From positions 1 through 49,509 of the forward strand of contig CAZNKU010000005.1 in assembly GCA_964573775.1 (NCBI GenBank): a stretch of DNA of 49,509 bases. Reading direction: 5' to 3'. Below are positions 6,443-14,135 of the stretch, in pieces. The notes under the pieces were generated by a model that saw nothing but the letters and a program-made list of their open reading frames with translations, was not told the DNA's origin and made no database searches. The DNA is from CAZNKU01 sp964573775. GTDB lineage: Bacteria; Bacillota; Clostridia; Monoglobales; Firm-18. Positions within the stretch are counted from its first letter, which is position 1. Every line of letters starts with the position of its first letter. The translations under genes and the position numbers were made by a program.

Positions 6443-8353
6443 ATGAACAAAAAAATTAAAAAAATTATATCAACAAATACTTGTGCTCTTGAAGGCTCTG
6501 CAATGGATTTTGAATCACTTTATAAAATCACATTTCAGAATACAGGTATTATGGCTGAGGATAATGACGGCTTTCGCATACACACGTATACTTATGAAGA
6601 AATCCTTAGACGTATAGAAGAAATGTCATGTGCACTTTATGAAAAAATCGGAGCTACTCACAGCTACGTTGCTTTGGAAATGGAAAATTCCATTGATTGG
6701 ATTGTGGCATTCTGGTCTGTATTAAGAAGCGGAAATAAACCATACCTGGTTAATTGCAGACACCCTGAATCATTGGCAAATTCTGCATTGAAAACCTTGA
6801 ATATAAAATACATACTCGGTATAAAAGAAAGCAGATTGAACGGAGAATTTATTGATATAACAACCTTAAAAACCGATGCACGCTTTGAAGGTGAATTTGA
6901 AAATGAAATTGCCCTTTCAACTTCGGCAACATCACTCAGAGAGGTAATTTGTTTTTATACAGGCGATCAGCTATCATCTCAGATTCTTAATGTAAAAACT
7001 TTTATACACAAGTATCCCGAAATAGCTAAACAGCATAAAGGGCGTATTAAAATTCTTGCATTTTTACCCTTTTATCATATATTTGGTCTTATAGCTGTAT
7101 ATTTTTGGTTCACATTCTTCGGACAAACCATAGTCTTTATGAAGAACTATTCTTCAGATACAATTTTAAAGACATGCAAAAAACACGAGGTTACCCATGT
7201 TTTTGCTGTACCTTTGCTTTGGCATACTATTGAAACTGCCATAATGAAAAAGGTATCACAATCTGGTGATAAAAAGGTGAAAAAATTACATAAAGGCATA
7301 AAAATATGTACCTTTATTCAAAATGTTTTTCCACGTACAGGTATGTATATTGCTCAAAAAATTATGAAAGAAGTTACAAATGAGCTTTTTGGTCAGAGTA
7401 TACGGTTTTGTATCAGTGGCGGCAGTTATATAAGACAGTCCTCCCTAGAACTTATAAACGGCATTGGCTATAACCTGCACAACGGCTACGGTATGAGCGA
7501 AATAGGTATAACATCTGTTGACTTACGAATGCGTCCGAAGCACAAAAACCTTAACTCTATAGGAAAACCGTTTTCCTCTGTTGAATATAAAATTAACGAA
7601 GACGGCATCCTGTTGGTTAAAGGATCTTCTATCTGCAGTAAACTGTGGATTAACGGTGAAGAACAGCCTATGGATGACTGGTTTGATACCGGTGACAATA
7701 TGCTTGCGGTTAACGGATATTACTACATAAAAGGCAGAGTTGGTGATATGATTATTGGTGAAAACGGCGAAAATATAAACCCCGATATCATTGAACAAAA
7801 CTTTAATCTTACGGGAGCAGAAAACTTCAGCGTGCTTGGTCTTGATGTTGACGGCAAAAAAACAGTAGCAATGATTGTGCAACTGAGCAAGTATATGTCC
7901 GTTTCAAAAAGAAACGACTTATTAGACAAAATTCACAGTGCAAATGAGGCTTTGCCGATGACATCCAGAGTACAGAAAATTTACTGTACAACAGATGCTA
8001 TATGCTCTGCAACCGCTGTAAAAGTAAGCAGAAGCTATATTTTAAGAGTACTTAATAACGGTGATATTACACTATCGGATTTCAAAAAAGATGTATCAGT
8101 ATCTGCTGATGATACCGCATATACTGAGGAAATGCTTAATACCGTAAAAAACATTGTGGCAAAAATCCTTAATATCAATGTTGATGAAATAGATATACAC
8201 GCACATATTATGCTCGATTTAGGCGCAGACAGTATGCAATATTACTCAATACTTACTGCACTGGCAAATGAATTTTCAATTTCAAATCCTGAAAAAGGTG
8301 TTTTGTATTACACCGTCCACGAATTTTGTCAATACATTGAAAGGCATATATAA
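6443..8353 (+). CDS. Acyl-AMP ligase-like protein fused to a C-terminal acyl carrier domain
   Basis: 636 residues. The first ~540 form an ANL-superfamily adenylation domain: FLPFYHIFGL, NGYGMSEIG (~350), WFDTGD (~415), GRVGDMI, and an A10-like end AVKVSR (~524) retaining the catalytic-type Lys. The Gly/Thr-rich phosphate loop normally written YTSGTTGxPK is replaced by FYTGDQLSSQ (~170), so the activation step may be weak, altered or lost. Residues ~555-636 are a carrier domain with LDLGADSMQ; Ser597 is the predicted phosphopantetheine site. A ligase joined to its own carrier would load an acyl or aryl acid onto itself. It heads an operon with two PlsC-like enzymes, a free ACP and an LRAT-like enzyme; a Sfp-type PPTase is 11.6 kb downstream. 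Substrate unknown. Confidence 0.8.
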   Translation: MNKKIKKIISTNTCALEGSAMDFESLYKITFQNTGIMAEDNDGFRIHTYTYEEILRRIEEMSCALYEKIGATHSYVALEMENSIDWIVAFWSVLRSGNKPYLVNCRHPESLANSALKTLNIKYILGIKESRLNGEFIDITTLKTDARFEGEFENEIALSTSATSLREVICFYTGDQLSSQILNVKTFIHKYPEIAKQHKGRIKILAFLPFYHIFGLIAVYFWFTFFGQTIVFMKNYSSDTILKTCKKHEVTHVFAVPLLWHTIETAIMKKVSQSGDKKVKKLHKGIKICTFIQNVFPRTGMYIAQKIMKEVTNELFGQSIRFCISGGSYIRQSSLELINGIGYNLHNGYGMSEIGITSVDLRMRPKHKNLNSIGKPFSSVEYKINEDGILLVKGSSICSKLWINGEEQPMDDWFDTGDNMLAVNGYYYIKGRVGDMIIGENGENINPDIIEQNFNLTGAENFSVLGLDVDGKKTVAMIVQLSKYMSVSKRNDLLDKIHSANEALPMTSRVQKIYCTTDAICSATAVKVSRSYILRVLNNGDITLSDFKKDVSVSADDTAYTEEMLNTVKNIVAKILNINVDEIDIHAHIMLDLGADSMQYYSILTALANEFSISNPEKGVLYYTVHEFCQYIERHI

Positions 8354-8355
8354 CT

Positions 8356-9006
8356 ATGAGTAAAATGAATCCACTTATCCTTGGCTTTGTTAAACTTACA
8401 GGCATAATACCTGCATACATCTTTTTAAAGCCAAAGGTATATAAAGCAAATAAAAATACAAAGCGATTTCTGCCAAAAAATGCAATACTTATGTCTAACC
8501 ATACATCGCTTATGGACTTTGTACTTTACCTTGTGATATTTTGCTTCAGAAACATACATTTTTTAATGGCAGAGGTACTGTTCAACAAAGGAAAACTGTT
8601 TTCATGGTTTTTGTATAAAATAGGAGGTATTTTTGTAGATCGTGATGTATGTAATTTTTCTTTCGTAGATGAAAGTCTTAGTATACTTGACAAAAACCGC
8701 GTGCTGGGTGTTTTCCCTCAGGGACGACTTCCCGTAGACGGAAAACCGTTTCCATATAAGCCAGGTATTGTTTTAATTGCACTTAAAACCAATGCTCCAA
8801 TAATTCCGGTTTACACAGACGGTAATTACGGACTGTTTAAAAGGGCACATGTAATGATAGGTGAAGAAATTCATATAAGCGACTATGTAAGCAGTGTAGA
8901 TGTATCTGAAGATGACTTAAAACGTCTTGCGAAAATTCTTGAAGAAAAAAACTATGCATTAAAAGATGAATTGAAAAAAAGGATGAACAAAAAACATGAA
9001 GGATAA
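8356..9006 (+). CDS. PlsC-like 1-acylglycerol-3-phosphate acyltransferase, copy 1
   Basis: 216-residue LPLAT-family enzyme. Motif I NHTSLMD (His49, Asp54) is the catalytic HX4D, motif III appears as FPQGR (120-124) where most family members have FPEGT/S, and the family's motif IV-like NAPIIPVY is at 146-153. A hydrophobic stretch near 10-24 fits membrane association. Such enzymes move an acyl chain from acyl-ACP or acyl-CoA to lysophosphatidate or another acceptor. It starts 2 bp after the ligase-ACP gene and overlaps the next PlsC gene by 11 bp, so the products are probably made together. The acceptor may not be lysophosphatidate. Confidence 0.85.
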   Translation: MSKMNPLILGFVKLTGIIPAYIFLKPKVYKANKNTKRFLPKNAILMSNHTSLMDFVLYLVIFCFRNIHFLMAEVLFNKGKLFSWFLYKIGGIFVDRDVCNFSFVDESLSILDKNRVLGVFPQGRLPVDGKPFPYKPGIVLIALKTNAPIIPVYTDGNYGLFKRAHVMIGEEIHISDYVSSVDVSEDDLKRLAKILEEKNYALKDELKKRMNKKHEG

Positions 9007-9661
9007 ACAGGCAAATAAAATCAAACCCGGACTTTTCAATCTAAAGCTTTTTCCTATGGATATGGCACGTTTTTTTTGCTTTTCAATGCCATGGTTCTTT
9101 CGCATAAAAAAAATATATGTTAACGATAAAGCAAAAGAAAAGATAAAATATTCTGCAATTATTTCGGCAAACCATACAAGTTTTAAAGATCCGTTGCTTG
9201 TAGGCAGTTGTTTCTGGTACAGACGAATGTTCTTTCTTGCCGCAGAGGTTGTAATGAAGAACAAAATTATATCCACTCTTTTAAAAGGTGTGGGTTGTAT
9301 AAAAATTGACCGTAACATATGTGATATAGAATCTATACGCAAGGCTGTTTCTGTACTGAAAAAAGGCCATGTACTTTCCTTATTTCCGTCAGGCGGCATA
9401 AACCGCGAGGATGATATGTCTGCAATAAAATCGGGTATTATACTTATGGCAATACAGGCGAAAGCTCCTATAATACCGATGTATATCCACAACAAATCCT
9501 GCAGAGGTGACCTCAACTGCGTTGTAATAGGCGAACCCATTAATATCTTTGCCACAGGAACTGTCCACGGTTTGACAGATATAAATGACTGTGCAGACAT
9601 TGTATTTGAAAAAATGCTGGAGTGCAAAAAAATATATGAAAAATATTCGGAGGAAAAATGA
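8996..9661 (+). CDS. PlsC-like acyltransferase, copy 2
   Basis: 221-residue paralogue of the preceding gene. The catalytic HX4D motif is intact in NHTSFKD (His60, Asp65), while the phosphate-acceptor motif FPEG is changed to FPSGG (130-134), losing the conserved Glu that contacts the glycerol-phosphate acceptor in classic PlsC. KAPIIPMYI follows. AAAAGGA precedes ATG 8996, and the stop overlaps the ACP start (ATGATGA). Two consecutive enzymes with different acceptor motifs suggest two successive or alternative acyl transfers, at least one perhaps to a non-standard acceptor. That reading is inference. Confidence 0.82.
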   Translation: MKDKQANKIKPGLFNLKLFPMDMARFFCFSMPWFFRIKKIYVNDKAKEKIKYSAIISANHTSFKDPLLVGSCFWYRRMFFLAAEVVMKNKIISTLLKGVGCIKIDRNICDIESIRKAVSVLKKGHVLSLFPSGGINREDDMSAIKSGIILMAIQAKAPIIPMYIHNKSCRGDLNCVVIGEPINIFATGTVHGLTDINDCADIVFEKMLECKKIYEKYSEEK

Positions 9662-9906
9662 TGATTACTGTTGAAGAATTAAAAAACATATTCGAAACTG
9701 TGTTTGGCAAAGAGATAGATATCTCAAGTCTCAATGAGGAATCTGACCTCAGAAAAGATATTGGCATGAACTCCATATCTCTGCTTTATATGGCAATGGT
9801 ACTTGAGGAAAAATACTCCATTCAATTCAACAACAATGATTTTGAAAAAATCTTTGTTGTTAAGGATGTTATTGCACTTGTTGAAAGTAAGGTGCAGGCA
9901 AAATGA
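9658..9906 (+). CDS. Acyl carrier protein (stand-alone)
   Basis: 82 residues, the usual ACP size. The phosphopantetheine attachment motif is DIGMNSISLL with Ser39; Met replaces the Asp/Ala seen in housekeeping DSLD/DSLA sites, which argues for a specialised carrier rather than AcpP of fatty acid synthesis. Start ATG 9658 has GGAGGA upstream and overlaps the previous stop; its own TGA overlaps the ATG of the LRAT-like gene, so all are translationally coupled. It presumably holds the acyl chain delivered by the ligase or used by the PlsC/LRAT enzymes, after activation by a PPTase such as the one at 19951. Confidence 0.9.
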   Translation: MMITVEELKNIFETVFGKEIDISSLNEESDLRKDIGMNSISLLYMAMVLEEKYSIQFNNNDFEKIFVVKDVIALVESKVQAK

Positions 9907-10307
9907 AATGGTCAGACAAAGCTCCCGAATATGGTGATATGATTCGTGTTAAAGTAAGTTTTTTCTATCACTACGGTATTTTTGTTGATGAAAACACAAT
10001 TGTTCAATTCGGTCTGCGCGATAACAGCAATACACCACCTGACGATATTACCGTTATCACTACGGATATAAACGCATTTTCAAACGGCGACTTTGTCGAA
10101 AAAGCCGTGCCCGAACACTATGAAAAAAAGAAACGCCATTCACCTGACAAAACCGTAAAAAAGGCATTGTCCAGAGTTGGCGAACGTGGTTATAACATTT
10201 TAAACAACAATTGCGAACATTTTGCAAACGAATGTTACTTTGGTGAAAAGAAATCATTTCTGGATGATGTACGCGAAAAAATAAGACATAAACAAAATTC
10301 CAAATAA
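9903..10307 (+). CDS. LRAT/NlpC-P60-fold acyltransferase or hydrolase
   Basis: 134 residues of the LRAT-like branch of the NlpC/P60 superfamily. YHYGIFV gives the catalytic His23, and NNNCEHFANEC gives the nucleophile Cys104. The second His of the vertebrate LRAT/HRASLS triad is a Gln here (VQFG, Gln35). These thiol enzymes form an acyl-Cys intermediate and pass the chain to an alcohol or amine, or hydrolyse it. No signal peptide or membrane helix is seen, so it should act in the cytoplasm. It ends the acyl-relay operon through an ATGA overlap with ACP; its stop codon lies in the terminator stem. An acyl-carrier or phospholipid donor and an amine acceptor are possible but inferred. Confidence 0.78.
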   Translation: MKWSDKAPEYGDMIRVKVSFFYHYGIFVDENTIVQFGLRDNSNTPPDDITVITTDINAFSNGDFVEKAVPEHYEKKKRHSPDKTVKKALSRVGERGYNILNNNCEHFANECYFGEKKSFLDDVREKIRHKQNSK

Positions 10308-10341
10308 AAGGTTACAGCAAAATTGCTGTAACCTTTTATTT
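10302..10341. terminator. Perfect 18-bp bidirectional terminator
   Basis: AAATAAAAGGTTACAGCA pairs perfectly with its complement across an AAAT loop, with A/T tracts on both sides. It holds the stop codons of both converging genes (LRAT-like and deacetylase). Confidence 0.92.
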
Positions 10342-11200
10342 ACTCTATACAACCTGACACATCTTCAAATGTAGAAAATCTGTATCCGTATTTTATTAAT
10401 CTTTTAATAATATATTCCATTTTGTGAGGATACAAAAAGTTCCCCGCCCTGAGATAATATCTGTCATAAAGCTTTAATTTTTTGAATTTTGGTGTTTTTT
10501 CCCTTGAAAACTCAAAGGGATGTGAATAAAAAACATAATTGTTGTTGTTTTTGAAATATCTGTTAAGCATTCTCTGTGCAAAAAACCAGTTTGAAAGCCT
10601 GATATATCCACCACCGGAAACAGGGTACTTTTTTCCAAATATCTTTTGAACGGATACTCCAAATTCGAAGAATCTTCCTTTTTTGTATACTCCGCTTCCC
10701 ACCTTGTCAAATCCAGACATATCCACTTGTTCGGTGTGGCGCGCTGCAGAAAAGTCCATTTTACTCGCATCATATTTAAAGCCCATATTTTCCAAAATAT
10801 CCAGTTTATCTCTGTCAATACTGAAGCATGGTGCCCTGTACCCCTTTACGGATACATCAAACATGGTTTCCAGTTTTTTTCTTGCAACACTTATCTGTTC
10901 TTCAAACTGTTTGTTGGACATAAGCCTCGGCGGAACATGTCTTTTGCCGTGCAAAGCAATTTTATGCCCGTCTTTTATATATTTTTTCAGCTTATCTTTA
11001 ATTTCATCTGCTATGTCACTTAAAACAAACAATGTTGCTTTTATGTTGTATTTATTCAATATTTCAATATATCTGTCAAGCCCGTCAAGCATTGTTTGCT
11101 TTACGGGCTGTTTTGAATTGTACACACATTCCGTATCCACAAGACGCTCTACATCTATGGTAAAGAATGCACATTTATCAGTTGCCTTTTTCATACTCAT
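10340..11200 (-). CDS. Polysaccharide deacetylase family protein (NodB-like, XrtA-type features)
   Basis: 286-residue carbohydrate esterase 4-fold protein that would remove N- or O-acetyl groups from a glycan or glycolipid. It shows FFTIDVERL near residue 15 (metal/catalytic Asp), HGKRH (metal His pair), GYRAPCFSI and FYSHPFEF, an order closest to the TVDVE/HP(W/F)E subtype found in exopolysaccharide loci. No signal peptide or membrane helix is seen, so it probably acts on a cytoplasmic or membrane-inner-face substrate such as a lipid-linked sugar. It overlaps the upstream alpha/beta hydrolase by 23 bp, forming a two-gene operon. The exact start (11200 or the Met two codons later) is uncertain. 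Confidence 0.83.
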   Translation of the reverse strand: MSMKKATDKCAFFTIDVERLVDTECVYNSKQPVKQTMLDGLDRYIEILNKYNIKATLFVLSDIADEIKDKLKKYIKDGHKIALHGKRHVPPRLMSNKQFEEQISVARKKLETMFDVSVKGYRAPCFSIDRDKLDILENMGFKYDASKMDFSAARHTEQVDMSGFDKVGSGVYKKGRFFEFGVSVQKIFGKKYPVSGGGYIRLSNWFFAQRMLNRYFKNNNNYVFYSHPFEFSREKTPKFKKLKLYDRYYLRAGNFLYPHKMEYIIKRLIKYGYRFSTFEDVSGCIE

Positions 11201-12143
11201 TTACAAAATCCCTAATCGCATCATCATATTTTTCGGTGTTATTTATTCGAAGATGAGAATGTCCACCCTTATCAAACCACACGAGTTTTTTGTTTTCGGA
11301 CGCACATACCGCAAAAAGCTTTTTGCTTTTTTCCGGCAAAGAAAACTTGTCCATTTCCCCAAAAAGAAACAGTATGGGCTGTTTGATTTTTTTCACTGCC
11401 TTCATAGGAGTTATTGCGTAAACATTAACTTTAGCATAACGCCATATATTAAGCATTACCAAATCAAGCACGGGAAATACAGGTCTGTTAATATCTATCA
11501 TATGTTGCTTAAATGATTCTCTGAAGTTAACAAAACAACCTTCGAGTACAATTCCATTCACCTTTTCGCAGTCATCAGATGTTACCGCAAAAAGAGCCGC
11601 TCCGCTGCCTATGCATATTCCATGTAACCAAAATCCCTTTATGCCGTGTTCTCTTGACATAAAATGCATCCAGACTTTTAAATCCTCTGCTTCAAAAACA
11701 CCAATAGAGCTGTATTTGCCATCACTTTTTCCATGACATCTTGTATCTATAACCAATACATTCATCCCGGATTCTTGGTATGGCTTTGCAAAATAGTAGG
11801 AATACATAAGCGATTCACATCTGCCAGGAAGAATGATTGCACATTTGTCACTTCCAAAATCATAAAATTCTCCATACAAATTAAGTTCACCGTTTTTTAC
11901 AGCCACATCTTTTTTATATTCCTTGTTTGCCTCTGCCCATTCAACACCCACATTAAACATGGCACGCTGTTCTTCATTATCCGGTGCAGAACATACGCGG
12001 CCCCACTTTTCCGGAGAAGTTCTTACAAGCTGTTCCTCATATACTCTTTTTGCAATCGGCACTGTAATACAAAGCATTGCTATTAAGCCCGATACAACTA
12101 TAAATAATACTGCTATCACTAAAACAGTTAACCAAACAGGCAT
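11178..12143 (-). CDS. Membrane-anchored alpha/beta hydrolase with Cys at the nucleophile elbow
   Basis: About 321 residues. One N-terminal membrane helix (about 5-30) anchors it, with the hydrolase domain probably outside. The fold is clear: VLVIDTRCHGKSDG, the elbow LHGICIGSG, a LFGEMDKF segment with the acid Asp, and KGGHSH with the catalytic His. The elbow has Cys177 (codon TGC) where Ser is usual, as in dienelactone-hydrolase-type enzymes, so it may be a thiol hydrolase, an acyltransferase or inactive. I start at ATG 12143 because GAGGTG lies 6 bp upstream; the earlier in-frame GTG is part of that site. It is first in an operon with the deacetylase. Confidence 0.8.
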   Translation of the reverse strand: MPVWLTVLVIAVLFIVVSGLIAMLCITVPIAKRVYEEQLVRTSPEKWGRVCSAPDNEEQRAMFNVGVEWAEANKEYKKDVAVKNGELNLYGEFYDFGSDKCAIILPGRCESLMYSYYFAKPYQESGMNVLVIDTRCHGKSDGKYSSIGVFEAEDLKVWMHFMSREHGIKGFWLHGICIGSGAALFAVTSDDCEKVNGIVLEGCFVNFRESFKQHMIDINRPVFPVLDLVMLNIWRYAKVNVYAITPMKAVKKIKQPILFLFGEMDKFSLPEKSKKLFAVCASENKKLVWFDKGGHSHLRINNTEKYDDAIRDFVNEYEKGN

Positions 12144-12173
12144 TTTTTTCACCTCACCAAAACATTTATCAAC

Positions 12174-12179
12174 ATTATA
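12174..12179 (-). promoter_or_regulatory. Extended -10 element for the hydrolase-deacetylase operon
   Basis: Minus-strand TGATATAAT (TG one base before a perfect TATAAT) about 30 bp before the start. No good -35 is present, which fits an extended -10 promoter. Confidence 0.45.
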
Positions 12180-12222
12180 TCATAAGTATTTGATTAATGC
12201 ACTACTTTTTTGTCAGTTTTTG

Positions 12223-12251
12223 TTGAATTTTATCGATTTGTATGATATACT
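12223..12251 (+). promoter_or_regulatory. Promoter of the fakB-fakB-fakA-plsX operon
   Basis: TTGAAT (12223-12228), 17-bp spacer, TATACT (12246-12251), 35 bp before the first start codon. Confidence 0.6.
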
Positions 12252-12286
12252 TTAAACATATTTGGGTAAAAAGGAGAATGGGCATT

Positions 12287-13240
12287 ATGAGTAGTTTTGA
12301 AATTATCCCTGATTCATCCAGCGATATGACGGTGGATTTGAGAAAAAGGTTTGGAATATCGAACATTATACACGGAGTTGTATATAAGCCTGACGGTACA
12401 CAAATTCTTGCCGACATCGATTGGGAAACAATGACACCTGAAGAATATTTTAATTCTATGAAGGGAAGGAAAGTGCTTTACAAAACAGCAACCCCTCATA
12501 TAGGTGAAATTATAGATGTTTTCGAACCGGTTTTGAAATCCGGAAAGGATATTTTGTGCATTTCTCTTTCAACAGGTATTTCCGGCACATATGGTGTTGT
12601 AAAAAGCGCCGCAGATGAGCTGTTGCAAAAATACCCCGAACGAAAAATAATTTGCATAGATTCATTGCGTTACGCATCTGCAATAGCTCTTTTGGTATCA
12701 AAAGCAGCCGAAAAAAGAGAGTCGGGTGCTACAATTGAAGAAACTGCGGAATATATAAATGAACTAAAACACTCTATTCACCAGATGGGTCCTCTTGACG
12801 ACCTGTTCTTTTGTGTGAAAACCGGAAGAATTACAAACTTCCAGGCGTTTTTCGGAACGCTTATCGGCGTAAATTCCATGGGTGATTTTGGAAGCAAAGG
12901 TATGACTGCCGTTTTAGGTAAGGTTAAAGGTCACCAGGTGGCTTTAAATGCAACTGTACAATACATTTCCGAAACAATCAAAAATCCCGAGGATCAGATT
13001 ATTTTTATAGCACATTCAAACAGAGAAAAAAGTGCACATATTCTGGCCGAAAAAATTCGCGAAACGCTTAACCCAAAGGATATAATAATTAATTCCATTG
13101 GTATGTCCTGCGGTTCATCAATAGGCCCCGGTCTTTGTGCGGCATACTATATCGGTGATCCAATTTCCGACGGTGAAGTGGTTGAACGTGCTTTGTTAGA
13201 AAAAATTATTAAAGACACAAACAATAAAAAACGGAGATGA
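12287..13240 (+). CDS. DegV family fatty-acid-binding protein (FakB-like), copy 1
   Basis: 317 residues. DegV/FakB proteins carry a fatty acid in a buried tunnel and present it to the kinase FakA for phosphorylation. IIPDSSSDM at the N-terminus, LSTGISGTYG in the middle and the C-terminal SIGMSCGSSIGPG segment are the family blocks. Start ATG 12287 is chosen because AAGGAG at 12271-12276 is too close to the in-frame ATG at 12278. It is followed after 4 bp by a second fakB-like gene and then fakA and plsX. The two copies are quite different in sequence, so they probably bind different acyl chains (for example saturated versus unsaturated, as known for FakB1/FakB2). Confidence 0.88.
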   Translation: MSSFEIIPDSSSDMTVDLRKRFGISNIIHGVVYKPDGTQILADIDWETMTPEEYFNSMKGRKVLYKTATPHIGEIIDVFEPVLKSGKDILCISLSTGISGTYGVVKSAADELLQKYPERKIICIDSLRYASAIALLVSKAAEKRESGATIEETAEYINELKHSIHQMGPLDDLFFCVKTGRITNFQAFFGTLIGVNSMGDFGSKGMTAVLGKVKGHQVALNATVQYISETIKNPEDQIIFIAHSNREKSAHILAEKIRETLNPKDIIINSIGMSCGSSIGPGLCAAYYIGDPISDGEVVERALLEKIIKDTNNKKRR

Positions 13241-13244
13241 GGAA

Positions 13245-14135
13245 ATGAAAAACTTTGTAATTATCGCGGACTCTACTTCAGACTTGAGTGCAGAACTAAG
13301 AGAAAAACTCCAGATTGACTATGTTCGTATGAATTATGTTGTTGACGGTGTGGAATATCCCGCTTCACTGGATTGGGAAAATCACAGTTCTCACGAATTT
13401 TACGATTTAATGCGTAACGGTAAGAGAATTACAACAACACAGGTGCCCCGTGAAGAGTATAATATAAAATTTAAAAATTATCTTGAACAGGGACAGGATA
13501 TACTTTACATATCATGTTCGTCTGCACTTTCCGGTTCTGTTAATCTTGCAGTTGTAATGGCAAAGGAATTTGAAAACGAATATCCGGAAAGAAAAATTAT
13601 TTGTGTAGATTCACTATGCAGCTCTCTTGGTCAGGGCTATATGCTTATGCGTGCTTCACAGCTTCGTGAAGAAGGCAAAACATTGGAAGAAACTGCAGCC
13701 TATATTGAAGAAAACAAGCTTAAGGTTAATCAGTTTGGTACTGTAGAAGACCTTAACTACTTAAAACGTGCTGGCAGAGTAAAAGCTTCAAGTGCGTTTT
13801 TCGGAAATATGTTTGGTATAAAGCCTATTATAATTTCCGATAAAAACGGTCAGAATCTTGCTACAGAAAAAGTAAAAGGTGCTGCAAATGCAAAAATCAA
13901 AATTGCCGAAAGAATAGCTGAAGTTACTGACGAAAACCACAAAGAATATTTACTTATTTCACATGCCGACTGCCTTGAAGAAGCAGAAAAGCTTCGTGAT
14001 AAAATATTAGAAATTACCCCTTTTAAAAATGTTATAATGAGTACAATAGGTCCCATTGTAGGCTCTTGCGTAGGTCCCGGTACAATTATAGCGTTCTGCT
14101 ATGGTAAGGAAGTAACTATCGGAGGAAATGAATAA
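13245..14135 (+). CDS. DegV family fatty-acid-binding protein (FakB-like), copy 2
   Basis: 296 residues, second FakB-like carrier. It shows IIADSTSDLS, SCSSALSGS, CVDSLCSSLGQG, a KRAGRVKASSA segment typical of DegV folds, and STIGPIVGSCVGPG near the C-terminus. It ends inside the next gene (8-bp overlap with the first possible fakA start), so translation with the kinase is coupled. Its likely job is to present exogenous or recycled fatty acids to FakA and to release acyl-phosphate to PlsX or PlsY at the membrane. Ligand preference cannot be read from sequence. Confidence 0.88.
   Translation: MKNFVIIADSTSDLSAELREKLQIDYVRMNYVVDGVEYPASLDWENHSSHEFYDLMRNGKRITTTQVPREEYNIKFKNYLEQGQDILYISCSSALSGSVNLAVVMAKEFENEYPERKIICVDSLCSSLGQGYMLMRASQLREEGKTLEETAAYIEENKLKVNQFGTVEDLNYLKRAGRVKASSAFFGNMFGIKPIIISDKNGQNLATEKVKGAANAKIKIAERIAEVTDENHKEYLLISHADCLEEAEKLRDKILEITPFKNVIMSTIGPIVGSCVGPGTIIAFCYGKEVTIGGNE

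Noticed and set aside
10683..11516. Long plus-strand reading frame (277 codons)
   Set aside because: It lies opposite the deacetylase and hydrolase genes, which have clear family motifs; its translation has no recognisable domain or proper ribosome site.
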